Assembly (NCBI RefSeq): GCF_002846335.1
Contig: NZ_PJMQ01000001.1
Location: forward strand, 5,270,001 to 5,334,000
DNA: 64,000 nucleotides
Origin: Janthinobacterium sp. 61
Lineage (GTDB): Bacteria; Pseudomonadota; Gammaproteobacteria; Burkholderiales; Burkholderiaceae_D
Direction of reading: 5' to 3'
This document shows, piece after piece, positions 54,910 to 64,000 of this stretch (positions are counted from its first letter, which is position 1; every line of letters starts with the position of its first letter). Position numbers and translations under genes: made by a program. A model generated the notes under the pieces. The model saw only the letters and a list, made by a program, of their open reading frames with translations, was not told the origin of the DNA and made no database searches.

Positions 54910-55675
54910 ATTGCACCTGCGGTTTCGTCGCCTCGAACATGGCCGCATCGATACTGAACGAATAATCGTCCTGCAGCGCAAAATATCGCCGCGCTTCATC
55001 GGGCGCGCCATCGAACAGATTACGGATGGCCGCTACGCGTTCGGCGGGAGTGCGCATGCGCGCCACCCACTCGTCAAACTGCATGCTCAGTTTCCACACA
55101 CTGCGCAAGCTGTGCGTGAATCCCGCATGGTCGAACTTGGCGTCCCATTCGCACGTACGGTAGTCGCGTACGTGCGAGGCGTCGCGCAGCATTTCCACCG
55201 CCTGCAGGGTGCTGTCGTACAGGGCCGTCTTGGGCGCCACGATGTCGACCACTAATAAGGTGCCGTTGGGACGCAGCACGCGCCAGGCTTCCGCCAGTGC
55301 GCCCGCCACGTCGTTCCAGTGGTGGGCGGAAAAGCGCGTGACGACCATGTCGAAGCTGGCGTCGGCAAACGGCAGGCGGGCCACATCGCCCACTTGCGTG
55401 CAGATGTTGTGCAAGCCGCGCTGCGCCTTGGCGTAGTCCACCACGTCGAGCATCGGCTGCGCCAGGTCGTAGGCGACGACTGACTTGGCCACGGGAGCGA
55501 CGGCGAAGCTGGCGTGGCCGGCGCCGCAGCCCAGGTCCAGGACGACTGGCTTGCCATGGCGGCGCGCACATTCCTGCATCAGCACCAGGTCGGCGCCTTG
55601 CGCGTGCACCGCGCTGCTCAGGTAGGCGTTGGCCGTCTTGCCAAACTGTTCGGTGACAACATCGTGCTGCTGCAT
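54908..55675 (-). CDS. Class I SAM-dependent methyltransferase
   Basis: The 255-residue protein has SAM motifs LDLGCGAGHASF, the acidic loop VAYDLAQPMLDVV and a post-II region (TRFSAHHW and WRVLRPNGTLLVVDIV) as in the UbiE/Coq5-like family. Substrate unknown. ATG 55675 follows CAGGAGAAAACC. It is divergent from the XRE-MmyB regulator with a 104-base gap, so that regulator may control it. Confidence 0.85.
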   Translation of the reverse strand: MQQHDVVTEQFGKTANAYLSSAVHAQGADLVLMQECARRHGKPVVLDLGCGAGHASFAVAPVAKSVVAYDLAQPMLDVVDYAKAQRGLHNICTQVGDVARLPFADASFDMVVTRFSAHHWNDVAGALAEAWRVLRPNGTLLVVDIVAPKTALYDSTLQAVEMLRDASHVRDYRTCEWDAKFDHAGFTHSLRSVWKLSMQFDEWVARMRTPAERVAAIRNLFDGAPDEARRYFALQDDYSFSIDAAMFEATKPQVQ

Positions 55676-55779
55676 GGTTTTCTCCTGTTGATGGGTGAGT
55701 TCCTGCAGAATAGGGATAAAATTATCCTGTAACAAGACCATAACTTATACTGGTATATCCACTACCATGCATCCCTGCC

Positions 55780-56553
55780 ATGTCGAACAAACTCGCTGAA
55801 TTCATCCGCGCCCGGCGCGAAGCCGTCACCCCCGCCATGGCTGGCTTGCCCGGTGGCGGGCGGCGGCGCACGCCGGGCTTGCGGCGCGAAGAGCTGGCGC
55901 AGCTGTGCAATGTCAGCCCTACCTGGCTGACCTGGCTGGAGCAGGGGCGGCCCGTGTCGGCGTCGGCCAAGATGCTGGCCCGCCTGGCGCAGGTGCTGCA
56001 GCTGAGCGCGGCAGAGCGCGCCTATCTGTTCGAAGTGGCCGACAAGCATGACCCCAGCCACGGTACAGGCGAAGGCGAGGGGCCAGCCGCCGCCGAGCTG
56101 GCCGCCATCGTTGCCGCCATCGACGCGCCCGCGTACATACTGGACCGGGAATGGAATGCCGTGGCGTGGAACGGGGCGGCGTCCGCTTTGTTCACGGGCT
56201 GGCTGCATGGCGAAGCGGCCGCACCGAACCAGCTGCGCTTCATGTTCCTGGCCCCTGGAGCGCGTGAGCTGATCGTCGGCTGGCCCGAGCGGGCGCAGCG
56301 CCTGGTGGCGGAGTTCCGTGCCGATATCGGCCGACAGGCGGATCAGGCGCCGCTGGCCGGCCTGATCGGCGAACTGACTGAGGCCAGCCTTGAATTTCGC
56401 CAGTGGTGGGGCGCGCAGCAGGTGCAGGGCCGCGATGGCGGCTTGCGCCGCTTCCAGCATCCGCAGCAGGGCTTGCTCGGCTATCACCAGGTAACCCTGC
56501 ACCTGGCGCGCCAGCATGAATTGAAACTGGTGATGTTGTTGCCTGTGTCATAA
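55780..56553 (+). CDS. XRE-family regulator with MmyB-like ligand domain
   Basis: The 257-residue protein has an N-terminal helix-turn-helix (residues ~7-70, with RTPGLRREELAQLCNVSPTWLTWLEQGRPV) and an MmyB-like domain (residues ~100-250: DREWNAVAWNGAASALFTGW and MFLAPGARELIVGW) that binds fatty-acid-like ligands in a PAS-like pocket in characterised members. It probably controls the divergent methyltransferase (inference). Confidence 0.85.
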   Translation: MSNKLAEFIRARREAVTPAMAGLPGGGRRRTPGLRREELAQLCNVSPTWLTWLEQGRPVSASAKMLARLAQVLQLSAAERAYLFEVADKHDPSHGTGEGEGPAAAELAAIVAAIDAPAYILDREWNAVAWNGAASALFTGWLHGEAAAPNQLRFMFLAPGARELIVGWPERAQRLVAEFRADIGRQADQAPLAGLIGELTEASLEFRQWWGAQQVQGRDGGLRRFQHPQQGLLGYHQVTLHLARQHELKLVMLLPVS

Positions 56554-56638
56554 GGGAAAACAGCCGGGCTTGCTATAATCTGGCCGACCGCCTGGCCCTG
56601 CCTTTCCAAACCATGCTGTCCTGGCTCCGGCCGTCGCC

Positions 56639-57556
56639 ATGATGACGGTCCCGCTCTTTCGCCAGGAGTCTGTCCTGCTACCCCGCAACCAAAACCTGCG
56701 CAGCATCTATGTGATGCTGGTCGCCGTCGCCATGTTTTCCCTGATGGACACGGCCATGAAGCTGCTGTCCGCCCATTATCCGCCGATGCAGGTGACGGCC
56801 TTGCGTGCCCTGTCGTCCCTGCCGCTCGTGTGCCTGTACCTGCTGTACCGTGGCGCCTTCAAGAACTTGCTGAAGGTGCGCTGGCCGCTGCACTTGTTGC
56901 GCGGCGCGCTGGGCGTGCTGATGATTACGCTGTTCGCCTACGGCTTGAAGCGCATGTCGCTGGCCGAGACGTATGCGCTGTTCTTCGTCGCGCCCTTGCT
57001 GATTACGGTCTTGTCGGTGTTTATCCTGAAGGAAAAAGTTGACTTTGCGCGCTGGTGCGCCATCGCCGTGGGGTTGCTGGGCGTGCTGGTGGCGCTGCGT
57101 CCCGACGGTTCGGGTTTCTTTTCGCTGGCCGGACTGGCCGTGCTGGGTTCTGCCGCCTGTTACGCCATTTCAGCCGTCACGGGGCGCATCCTGAGCCGCA
57201 CGGACGCCAGCGAAAGCATGGTCTTCTGGCTGATGGTGATGATGGCCATCGGTGGCGTGGCCCTGTCGGCGCATGAATGGGTGAGTATCCGGCGCGAAGA
57301 CTGGTGGCTGCTGGCTGGCCTGTCACTGAGCGGTTTCCTGGGCCAGCTGGCCATCACGGAGGCATTTCGCTTTGGCAAGGCGTCCAGCGTGGCGCCGTTC
57401 GAATACTCGGCCCTGGCCTGGGGCATGGCCCTGGACTGGATGCTGTGGCGCGCCTTGCCCGACGAATACACCCTGATCGGTGCGGCCATCATCATCGGCA
57501 GTGGCATTTACCTCGTTCGCAGGGAGGCTGTCCACGCCGAGAGCGAGCATCCATAA
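56639..57556 (+). CDS. DMT-superfamily transporter (EamA)
   Basis: The 305-residue protein has ten hydrophobic helices in two EamA repeats (about 25-155 and 170-300), with FSLMDTAMKLLSAHYPPMQVTALR at the start. Members export amino acids, nucleotides or other metabolites. Substrate unknown. ATG 56640-ish duplicates (ATGATG) allow a start three bases later. It precedes lpxC by 75 bases on the same strand. Confidence 0.84.
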   Translation: MMTVPLFRQESVLLPRNQNLRSIYVMLVAVAMFSLMDTAMKLLSAHYPPMQVTALRALSSLPLVCLYLLYRGAFKNLLKVRWPLHLLRGALGVLMITLFAYGLKRMSLAETYALFFVAPLLITVLSVFILKEKVDFARWCAIAVGLLGVLVALRPDGSGFFSLAGLAVLGSAACYAISAVTGRILSRTDASESMVFWLMVMMAIGGVALSAHEWVSIRREDWWLLAGLSLSGFLGQLAITEAFRFGKASSVAPFEYSALAWGMALDWMLWRALPDEYTLIGAAIIIGSGIYLVRREAVHAESEHP

Positions 57557-57619
57557 GTAACGGTTGTGGTATTTCTGGCGTGAGCCATGCCGCGCCGCAA
57601 CGAAAATCCGGCAAATAGA

Positions 57620-57625
57620 TATAAT
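57620..57625 (+). promoter_or_regulatory. Candidate lpxC -10 box
   Basis: A perfect TATAAT ends six bases before the lpxC ATG at 57632, with no Shine-Dalgarno in between and only a poor -35. If used, the transcript would start at or next to the ATG. Confidence 0.35.
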
Positions 57626-57631
57626 CGACAG

Positions 57632-58567
57632 ATGTTAAAACAACGCACTATCAAACAACAGGTCCGCACCATCGGTGTCGGTTTGCACTCTGGCACCAAG
57701 GTCGAGCTGATCTTGCGCCCTGCCGCCATCGACACGGGCATCGTGTTTCGCCGCATCGACCTCGATCCCATCGTGGAGTTCCCCGCCAGCGCCATGGCTG
57801 TGGGCGATACGCGCATGGCTTCCGTGCTGATCAAGGATGGCGCCAGGGTGTCCACCGTGGAACACCTGATGTCGGCTGCGGCCGGCCTGGGCGTCGACAA
57901 TATGGTCATCGACGTGAATGCAGAAGAAATTCCCATCATGGATGGTTCCGCCTCGTCCTTCGTCTATCTGCTGCAGCAGGCTGGCGTGGAAGAGCAGCAA
58001 GCGCCGAAGAAATTCATCAAGGTCATCAAGCCGGTGGAAGTGCGTCACGGCAAGGGCGACGCGGAGAAATGGGCGCGCTTGTCGCCGTACGACGGCTTCA
58101 AGCTCGATTTCTTTATCGAATTCAATCATCCGGCCGTCGATGGCACGATGCAGCGCGCCTCCGTCGACTTTGGCGACGTGTCGTACGTGCACGACGTGGC
58201 GCGCGCGCGCACCTTTGGCTTCATGCAGGACGTGGAAAGCTTGCGCGGCATGGGCCTGGCCCGTGGCGGTTCGCTGGAAAACGCCATCGTCATGGATGAA
58301 TACCGTATCTTGAATGCCGATGGCTTGCGCTATGAAGACGAGTTCGTGCGCCACAAGATCCTCGACGCCATCGGCGACCTGTATCTGGTGGGCCACCCCT
58401 TGCTGGCGTATTACACGGCGCACAAGTCGGGCCACGCACTGAACAACCAGCTGCTGTTGGCGCTGCTGGAGCAGCCGGAAGCGTATGAAATTGTCTCGTT
58501 CGATACCAACGAGGCGGCGCCGCAATCCTACCTGCGCCAGATGGAGCGCGAGTGGTCGTTGACCTGA
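57632..58567 (+). CDS. lpxC: UDP-3-O-acyl-GlcNAc deacetylase LpxC
   Basis: The 311-residue zinc enzyme opens with the family signature [20 protein letters not shown] and has the zinc-binding H78 in [16 protein letters not shown], and the H-K-S-G-H motif [10 protein letters not shown]. It carries out the first committed step of lipid A synthesis. A frame begins at 57587, but the conserved N-terminus begins at 57632. Unlike many Proteobacteria, four unrelated genes separate it from ftsZ here. Confidence 0.97.
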   Translation: MLKQRTIKQQVRTIGVGLHSGTKVELILRPAAIDTGIVFRRIDLDPIVEFPASAMAVGDTRMASVLIKDGARVSTVEHLMSAAAGLGVDNMVIDVNAEEIPIMDGSASSFVYLLQQAGVEEQQAPKKFIKVIKPVEVRHGKGDAEKWARLSPYDGFKLDFFIEFNHPAVDGTMQRASVDFGDVSYVHDVARARTFGFMQDVESLRGMGLARGGSLENAIVMDEYRILNADGLRYEDEFVRHKILDAIGDLYLVGHPLLAYYTAHKSGHALNNQLLLALLEQPEAYEIVSFDTNEAAPQSYLRQMEREWSLT

Positions 58568-58574
58568 TCTGAGC

Positions 58575-58694
58575 GACACCTCATTAAACCTACTGCGCGT
58601 CGGTATAGGCGGCCTGCGATGCTCACCGTACCTTCGTACGGTTGCGCTTCTTAGCCACCTCTCCCTTCCGCTCGCTACGGTTTTCTGAGGTGTC
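58575..58694. repeat. Palindromic intergenic repeat, copy 2
   Basis: Same family as 7749-7869. Terminal arms GACACCTCA and TGAGGTGTC are perfect inverted repeats; extended, GACACCTCATTAAACC matches the complement of the right arm in 14 of 16 positions. The inner hairpin is CCGTAC-CTTC-GTACGG at 58626-58641. It lies between lpxC and the convergent dciA gene and may also end both transcripts. Confidence 0.78.
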
Positions 58695-58713
58695 AAAATG
58701 TTGCCGGGCAGTC

Positions 58714-59223
58714 TTAATCTTTAGGTTCGCGGTGGTGGCGCACCATGTTGCGCAGCGCCGCGATCAATTGCTCGTTCTGCTTCGACGCGGGCAGGGCCGT
58801 GCTCAGTTCTTCCAGGGCCGACATGGCCTTTTCCGGCAAGACCAGCGCGCGTGTATGCACGATGGGCGCGATGCTCTTGATCACTTGCACTTTCAGCTTG
58901 ATGCCTGAAATCTGCCAGCCTTTCCTTTCCAGTTCCCCTTGCAGTTTCGGCAATTGCTGCTTGAGCTTGGCCGCCAGCGCCGCGTTCGGCGTGGCCAGCA
59001 CCAGTTGGCCGCCTTCGAATTGCAGGATGTCGCAATGCTCGAACATCGCCGGCAAGGCCTTGGCGCAATCTTTTTGCAGGGCGGCCAGGCGCGTGACGGT
59101 GGGCATCAGGGAGGCCATCGTGGCGTTGCCGCGCAGAAAATCGGTTGCGCCCGTGACGGCTGGGCCCGAACGGGCAAAGCCGTAGCCGCGGCGTTCTGCC
59201 TTCGAGTAAGTGGGAGTTCGCAT
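58714..59223 (-). CDS. dciA: DciA-like helicase loader (DUF721)
   Basis: The 169-residue protein has the DUF721 core FEHCDILQFEGGQLVLATPNAALAAKLKQQLPKL (here residues ~75-108) with a basic N-terminus, matching DciA, the ancestral loader of the DnaB replicative helicase in bacteria lacking DnaC. A DciA located next to secA is common in Burkholderiales. ATG 59223 begins MRTPTYSKAERRGYG; the longer frame to 59334 is not supported. Confidence 0.85.
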   Translation of the reverse strand: MRTPTYSKAERRGYGFARSGPAVTGATDFLRGNATMASLMPTVTRLAALQKDCAKALPAMFEHCDILQFEGGQLVLATPNAALAAKLKQQLPKLQGELERKGWQISGIKLKVQVIKSIAPIVHTRALVLPEKAMSALEELSTALPASKQNEQLIAALRNMVRHHREPKD

Positions 59224-59501
59224 GGCCGAAACATAGCACACTCGCCCGCGCATGACGAGTGCGGCGACAGGTACGGAGCAAGCTGGCTGGTCGTATTGCT
59301 TTACAGTATGGAAAATGTCCGCAATTTCTGCCATTTGTTTGTCATTAAGCTATTGTTATATGGTGCATTAGCCCAACCTTGGCGGGACGCATGATAAAAT
59401 CATCGTCTTTTGCCATAGTCGAACTCCGTGCGGTCACGCGATTGTTACCTCGTTGTCACCTACCGAGCTTTTTTTAACGGCGTTTTTTCAAGAATTCAAG
59501 C

Positions 59502-62270
<2,769 letters not shown>

Positions 62271-62295
62271 AGCCGGTTTGGCAGCTTGAACAAGA

Positions 62296-62321
62296 ACGGA
62301 GACCGCGGTCTCCGTTTTTTT
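62296..62321 (+). terminator. secA terminator
   Basis: ACGGAGACC-GC-GGTCTCCGT followed by a T-run. Confidence 0.92.
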
Positions 62322-62349
62322 ATGCCGTTTCAATTTACGGGCGTGCATG

Positions 62350-62377
62350 TTCAACGGCGCCGCGAAGGCGCTACAAT
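62350..62377 (+). promoter_or_regulatory. argJ promoter
   Basis: TTCAAC (62350-62355), 16-base spacer, TACAAT (62372-62377); the -10 lies within the palindrome GCGCTA-CAA-TAGCGC. Confidence 0.4.
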
Positions 62378-62410
62378 AGCGCTTCCATTTTCCCTCGCAG
62401 AAGAACTCCT

Positions 62411-63649
62411 ATGGCCGTCAATTCTCCCAAGCCCGTCGCCGCCGACTTGAAAGCCGTCGCAGGCATTGAAATCGGTGTTGCCGAAGCCGGCATCAAAAAA
62501 CCCAACCGCAAGGATTTGCTGGTATTGAAACTGGCACCGACGGCCACCGTGGCTGGCGTGTTCACCCTGAACCGCTTCTGCGCTGCGCCCGTGCAAATCT
62601 CGAAAGCCAACCTGGCCGCCGTGACGGCTGGCGCCGCGCCGATCCGCGCGCTGCTGGTCAACACGGGCAACGCGAATGCGGGCACGGGCGAATCGGGCCT
62701 GGCCGATGCGCAGGCCAGCTGCGCGGCGCTGGCCGAGCTGCTGGGCTGCGCGCCGCAGCAAATTCTGCCGTTTTCCACCGGCGTGATCCTCGAACCCCTG
62801 CCCGTGCAGCGCCTGGTCGCCGGCTTGCCGCAAGCCGTGGCCGCGCTGACGTCGGACAACTGGTTCTCGGCCGCCGAAGCCATCATGACCACTGACACGC
62901 AGCCAAAAGCGGGTTCGCGCACGGTCACCATCGGTGGCCACACGGTCACCTTGACGGGCATCAGCAAGGGCGCCGGCATGATCAAGCCGAACATGGCCAC
63001 CATGCTGGGCTTTTTGGCGTTTGACGCCACCGTGGCCCAGCCCGTGCTCGACCAGCTGGTGAAGCAGGCGGCCGACAAATCGTTCAACTGCATCACCATC
63101 GACGGCGACACGTCCACCAATGACTCGTTCATGCTGGTCGCCACGGGCGCCGGCAGCCTGGTCATCGATTCGATCGATTCGCCACACTATGCGGAACTGG
63201 CCGCTGCCGTCACCGAACTGTCGACCTTCCTGGCGCAAGCCATCGTGCGCGATGGCGAAGGCGCCACCAAGTTCATGACCGTGACCGTGGAAGACGGCCG
63301 CAACGTGGAAGAATGCCGCAAGATCGCCTATTCCATCGCCCATTCGCCATTGGTGAAAACGGCCTTCTTCGCCTCCGACCCGAACCTGGGCCGCATCCTG
63401 GCCGCCATCGGCTACGCGGGCGTGGACGACCTGGACGTGGGCCAGTTGAACCTGTACCTGGACGACGTGTGGGTGGCCAAGAATGGCGGCCGCAACCCGG
63501 ACTACCAGGAACAGGATGGCCAGCGCGTGATGCAGCAAAGCGAAATTACCATTCGCGTGAAGCTGGCTCGCGGCGAAGCCAAGGCGACCCTGTGGACATG
63601 CGACCTGTCGCATGACTACGTGTCGATCAACGCCGACTATCGCTCATGA
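62411..63649 (+). CDS. argJ: Bifunctional ornithine acetyltransferase / N-acetylglutamate synthase ArgJ
   Basis: The 412-residue protein has the self-cleavage site [14 protein letters not shown] in which Thr197 becomes the N-terminal nucleophile of the beta chain, plus [12 protein letters not shown] and GDTSTNDSF. It recycles the acetyl group in arginine synthesis and may also acetylate glutamate. The frame upstream of ATG 62411 overlaps the secA end and terminator and is not coding. Confidence 0.97.
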   Translation: MAVNSPKPVAADLKAVAGIEIGVAEAGIKKPNRKDLLVLKLAPTATVAGVFTLNRFCAAPVQISKANLAAVTAGAAPIRALLVNTGNANAGTGESGLADAQASCAALAELLGCAPQQILPFSTGVILEPLPVQRLVAGLPQAVAALTSDNWFSAAEAIMTTDTQPKAGSRTVTIGGHTVTLTGISKGAGMIKPNMATMLGFLAFDATVAQPVLDQLVKQAADKSFNCITIDGDTSTNDSFMLVATGAGSLVIDSIDSPHYAELAAAVTELSTFLAQAIVRDGEGATKFMTVTVEDGRNVEECRKIAYSIAHSPLVKTAFFASDPNLGRILAAIGYAGVDDLDVGQLNLYLDDVWVAKNGGRNPDYQEQDGQRVMQQSEITIRVKLARGEAKATLWTCDLSHDYVSINADYRS

Positions 63650-64000
63650 CCAGTCTCGATCTATTCCTGATCCGTGCCGAGGCCTTGCTGGCCAGGGTGG
63701 AAGCGATCTTGCCGCAGCCGATGCCCGCGCCGGACTGGAGCAGCTTTGCCTTCCGCTGGCGCCGGCGGCAGGGCGCAGCAGCGTATTTGCAGGCCGTGGC
63801 CCACGTGTCGTCCATCGCTTTGGACGACTTGCACAATATCGGCCCGCAAAAAGCGCAAATTGAACAGAACACGCGCCAGTTCGTTGCCAGCCGCCCGGCA
63901 AACAACGTGCTGCTGACGGGTGCGCGGGGTACGGGCAAGTCTTCCTTGATCAAGGCGTGCCTGAACCAGTTCGCTGGCCAGGGCCTGCGCCTGATCGAGG
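63646..64000 (+). CDS. DUF815 AAA-type ATPase (3' end missing)
   Basis: The first 118 residues of an ATPase are visible, with Walker [19 protein letters not shown]. The N-terminal region [11 protein letters not shown] and [18 protein letters not shown] match the DUF815 family, a group of AAA+ proteins conserved next to argJ in betaproteobacteria. ATG 63646 overlaps the argJ stop by four bases (ATGA). The rest lies outside the window. Confidence 0.85.
   Translation, partial: MTSLDLFLIRAEALLARVEAILPQPMPAPDWSSFAFRWRRRQGAAAYLQAVAHVSSIALDDLHNIGPQKAQIEQNTRQFVASRPANNVLLTGARGTGKSSLIKACLNQFAGQGLRLIE

Overview
This window looks like chromosomal DNA from a high-GC betaproteobacterium of the order Burkholderiales, most likely family Oxalobacteraceae (Janthinobacterium, Massilia or a close relative). 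The reasons are the gene order of the division and cell-wall cluster with lpxC and secA downstream, an rpoH next to ftsX-ftsE-ftsY, a class A RNase P RNA, a small Gram-negative porin, and ArgJ followed by a DUF815 ATPase. Genus is inferred from overall resemblance, not measured. No plasmid, phage or intact insertion sequence is seen.

Bases 1-9600: the end of an AI-2E family permease, a CBS-domain CorC/HlyC-type membrane protein, an aromatic-acid type MFS permease, a serine hydrolase, a LysR regulator of NhaR type, then a tellurite-resistance-like block (TerC/DUF475, TerD, AIM24-like, TerD, small Pmp3-like membrane protein). Bases 9600-18200: a patatin-like lipoprotein, an ABC ATPase with a permease fused to a CPBP protease domain, a DUF3667 protein, an ArsR-type regulator divergent from a cytochrome P450 / small monooxygenase pair, and a lipoprotein. 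Bases 18300-22800: a small unknown gene, rpoH (with a CIRCE operator inside its promoter) and ftsY-ftsE-ftsX.

Bases 22950-31060: a MerR-family regulator carrying an adenosylcobalamin-binding light-sensor domain (CarH/LitR type) divergent from a tightly overlapping eight-gene operon (FAD oxidoreductase, DUF1365, cyclopropane-synthase-like methyltransferase, chalcone-isomerase-like, MFS, DUF3833, SDR, NTF2-like). The operon looks like a light or photo-oxidative-stress lipid-modification pathway. A long AT-rich gap, a porin, an unknown exported protein, a TPP-dependent enzyme and rnpB follow.

Bases 36680-54165 are the complete dcw cluster: mraZ, rsmH, ftsL, ftsI, murE, murF, mraY, murD, ftsW, murG, murC, ddl, ftsQ, ftsA, ftsZ. 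Most junctions overlap by 1-4 bases, so the genes are probably co-transcribed from a promoter carrying four MraZ boxes. A peroxiredoxin, a methyltransferase, an XRE regulator and a DMT permease separate ftsZ from lpxC. Then come dciA (opposite strand), secA, argJ and a truncated DUF815 ATPase gene at the right edge. Two diverged copies of a ~120-base palindromic intergenic repeat lie at 7749-7869 and 58575-58694.
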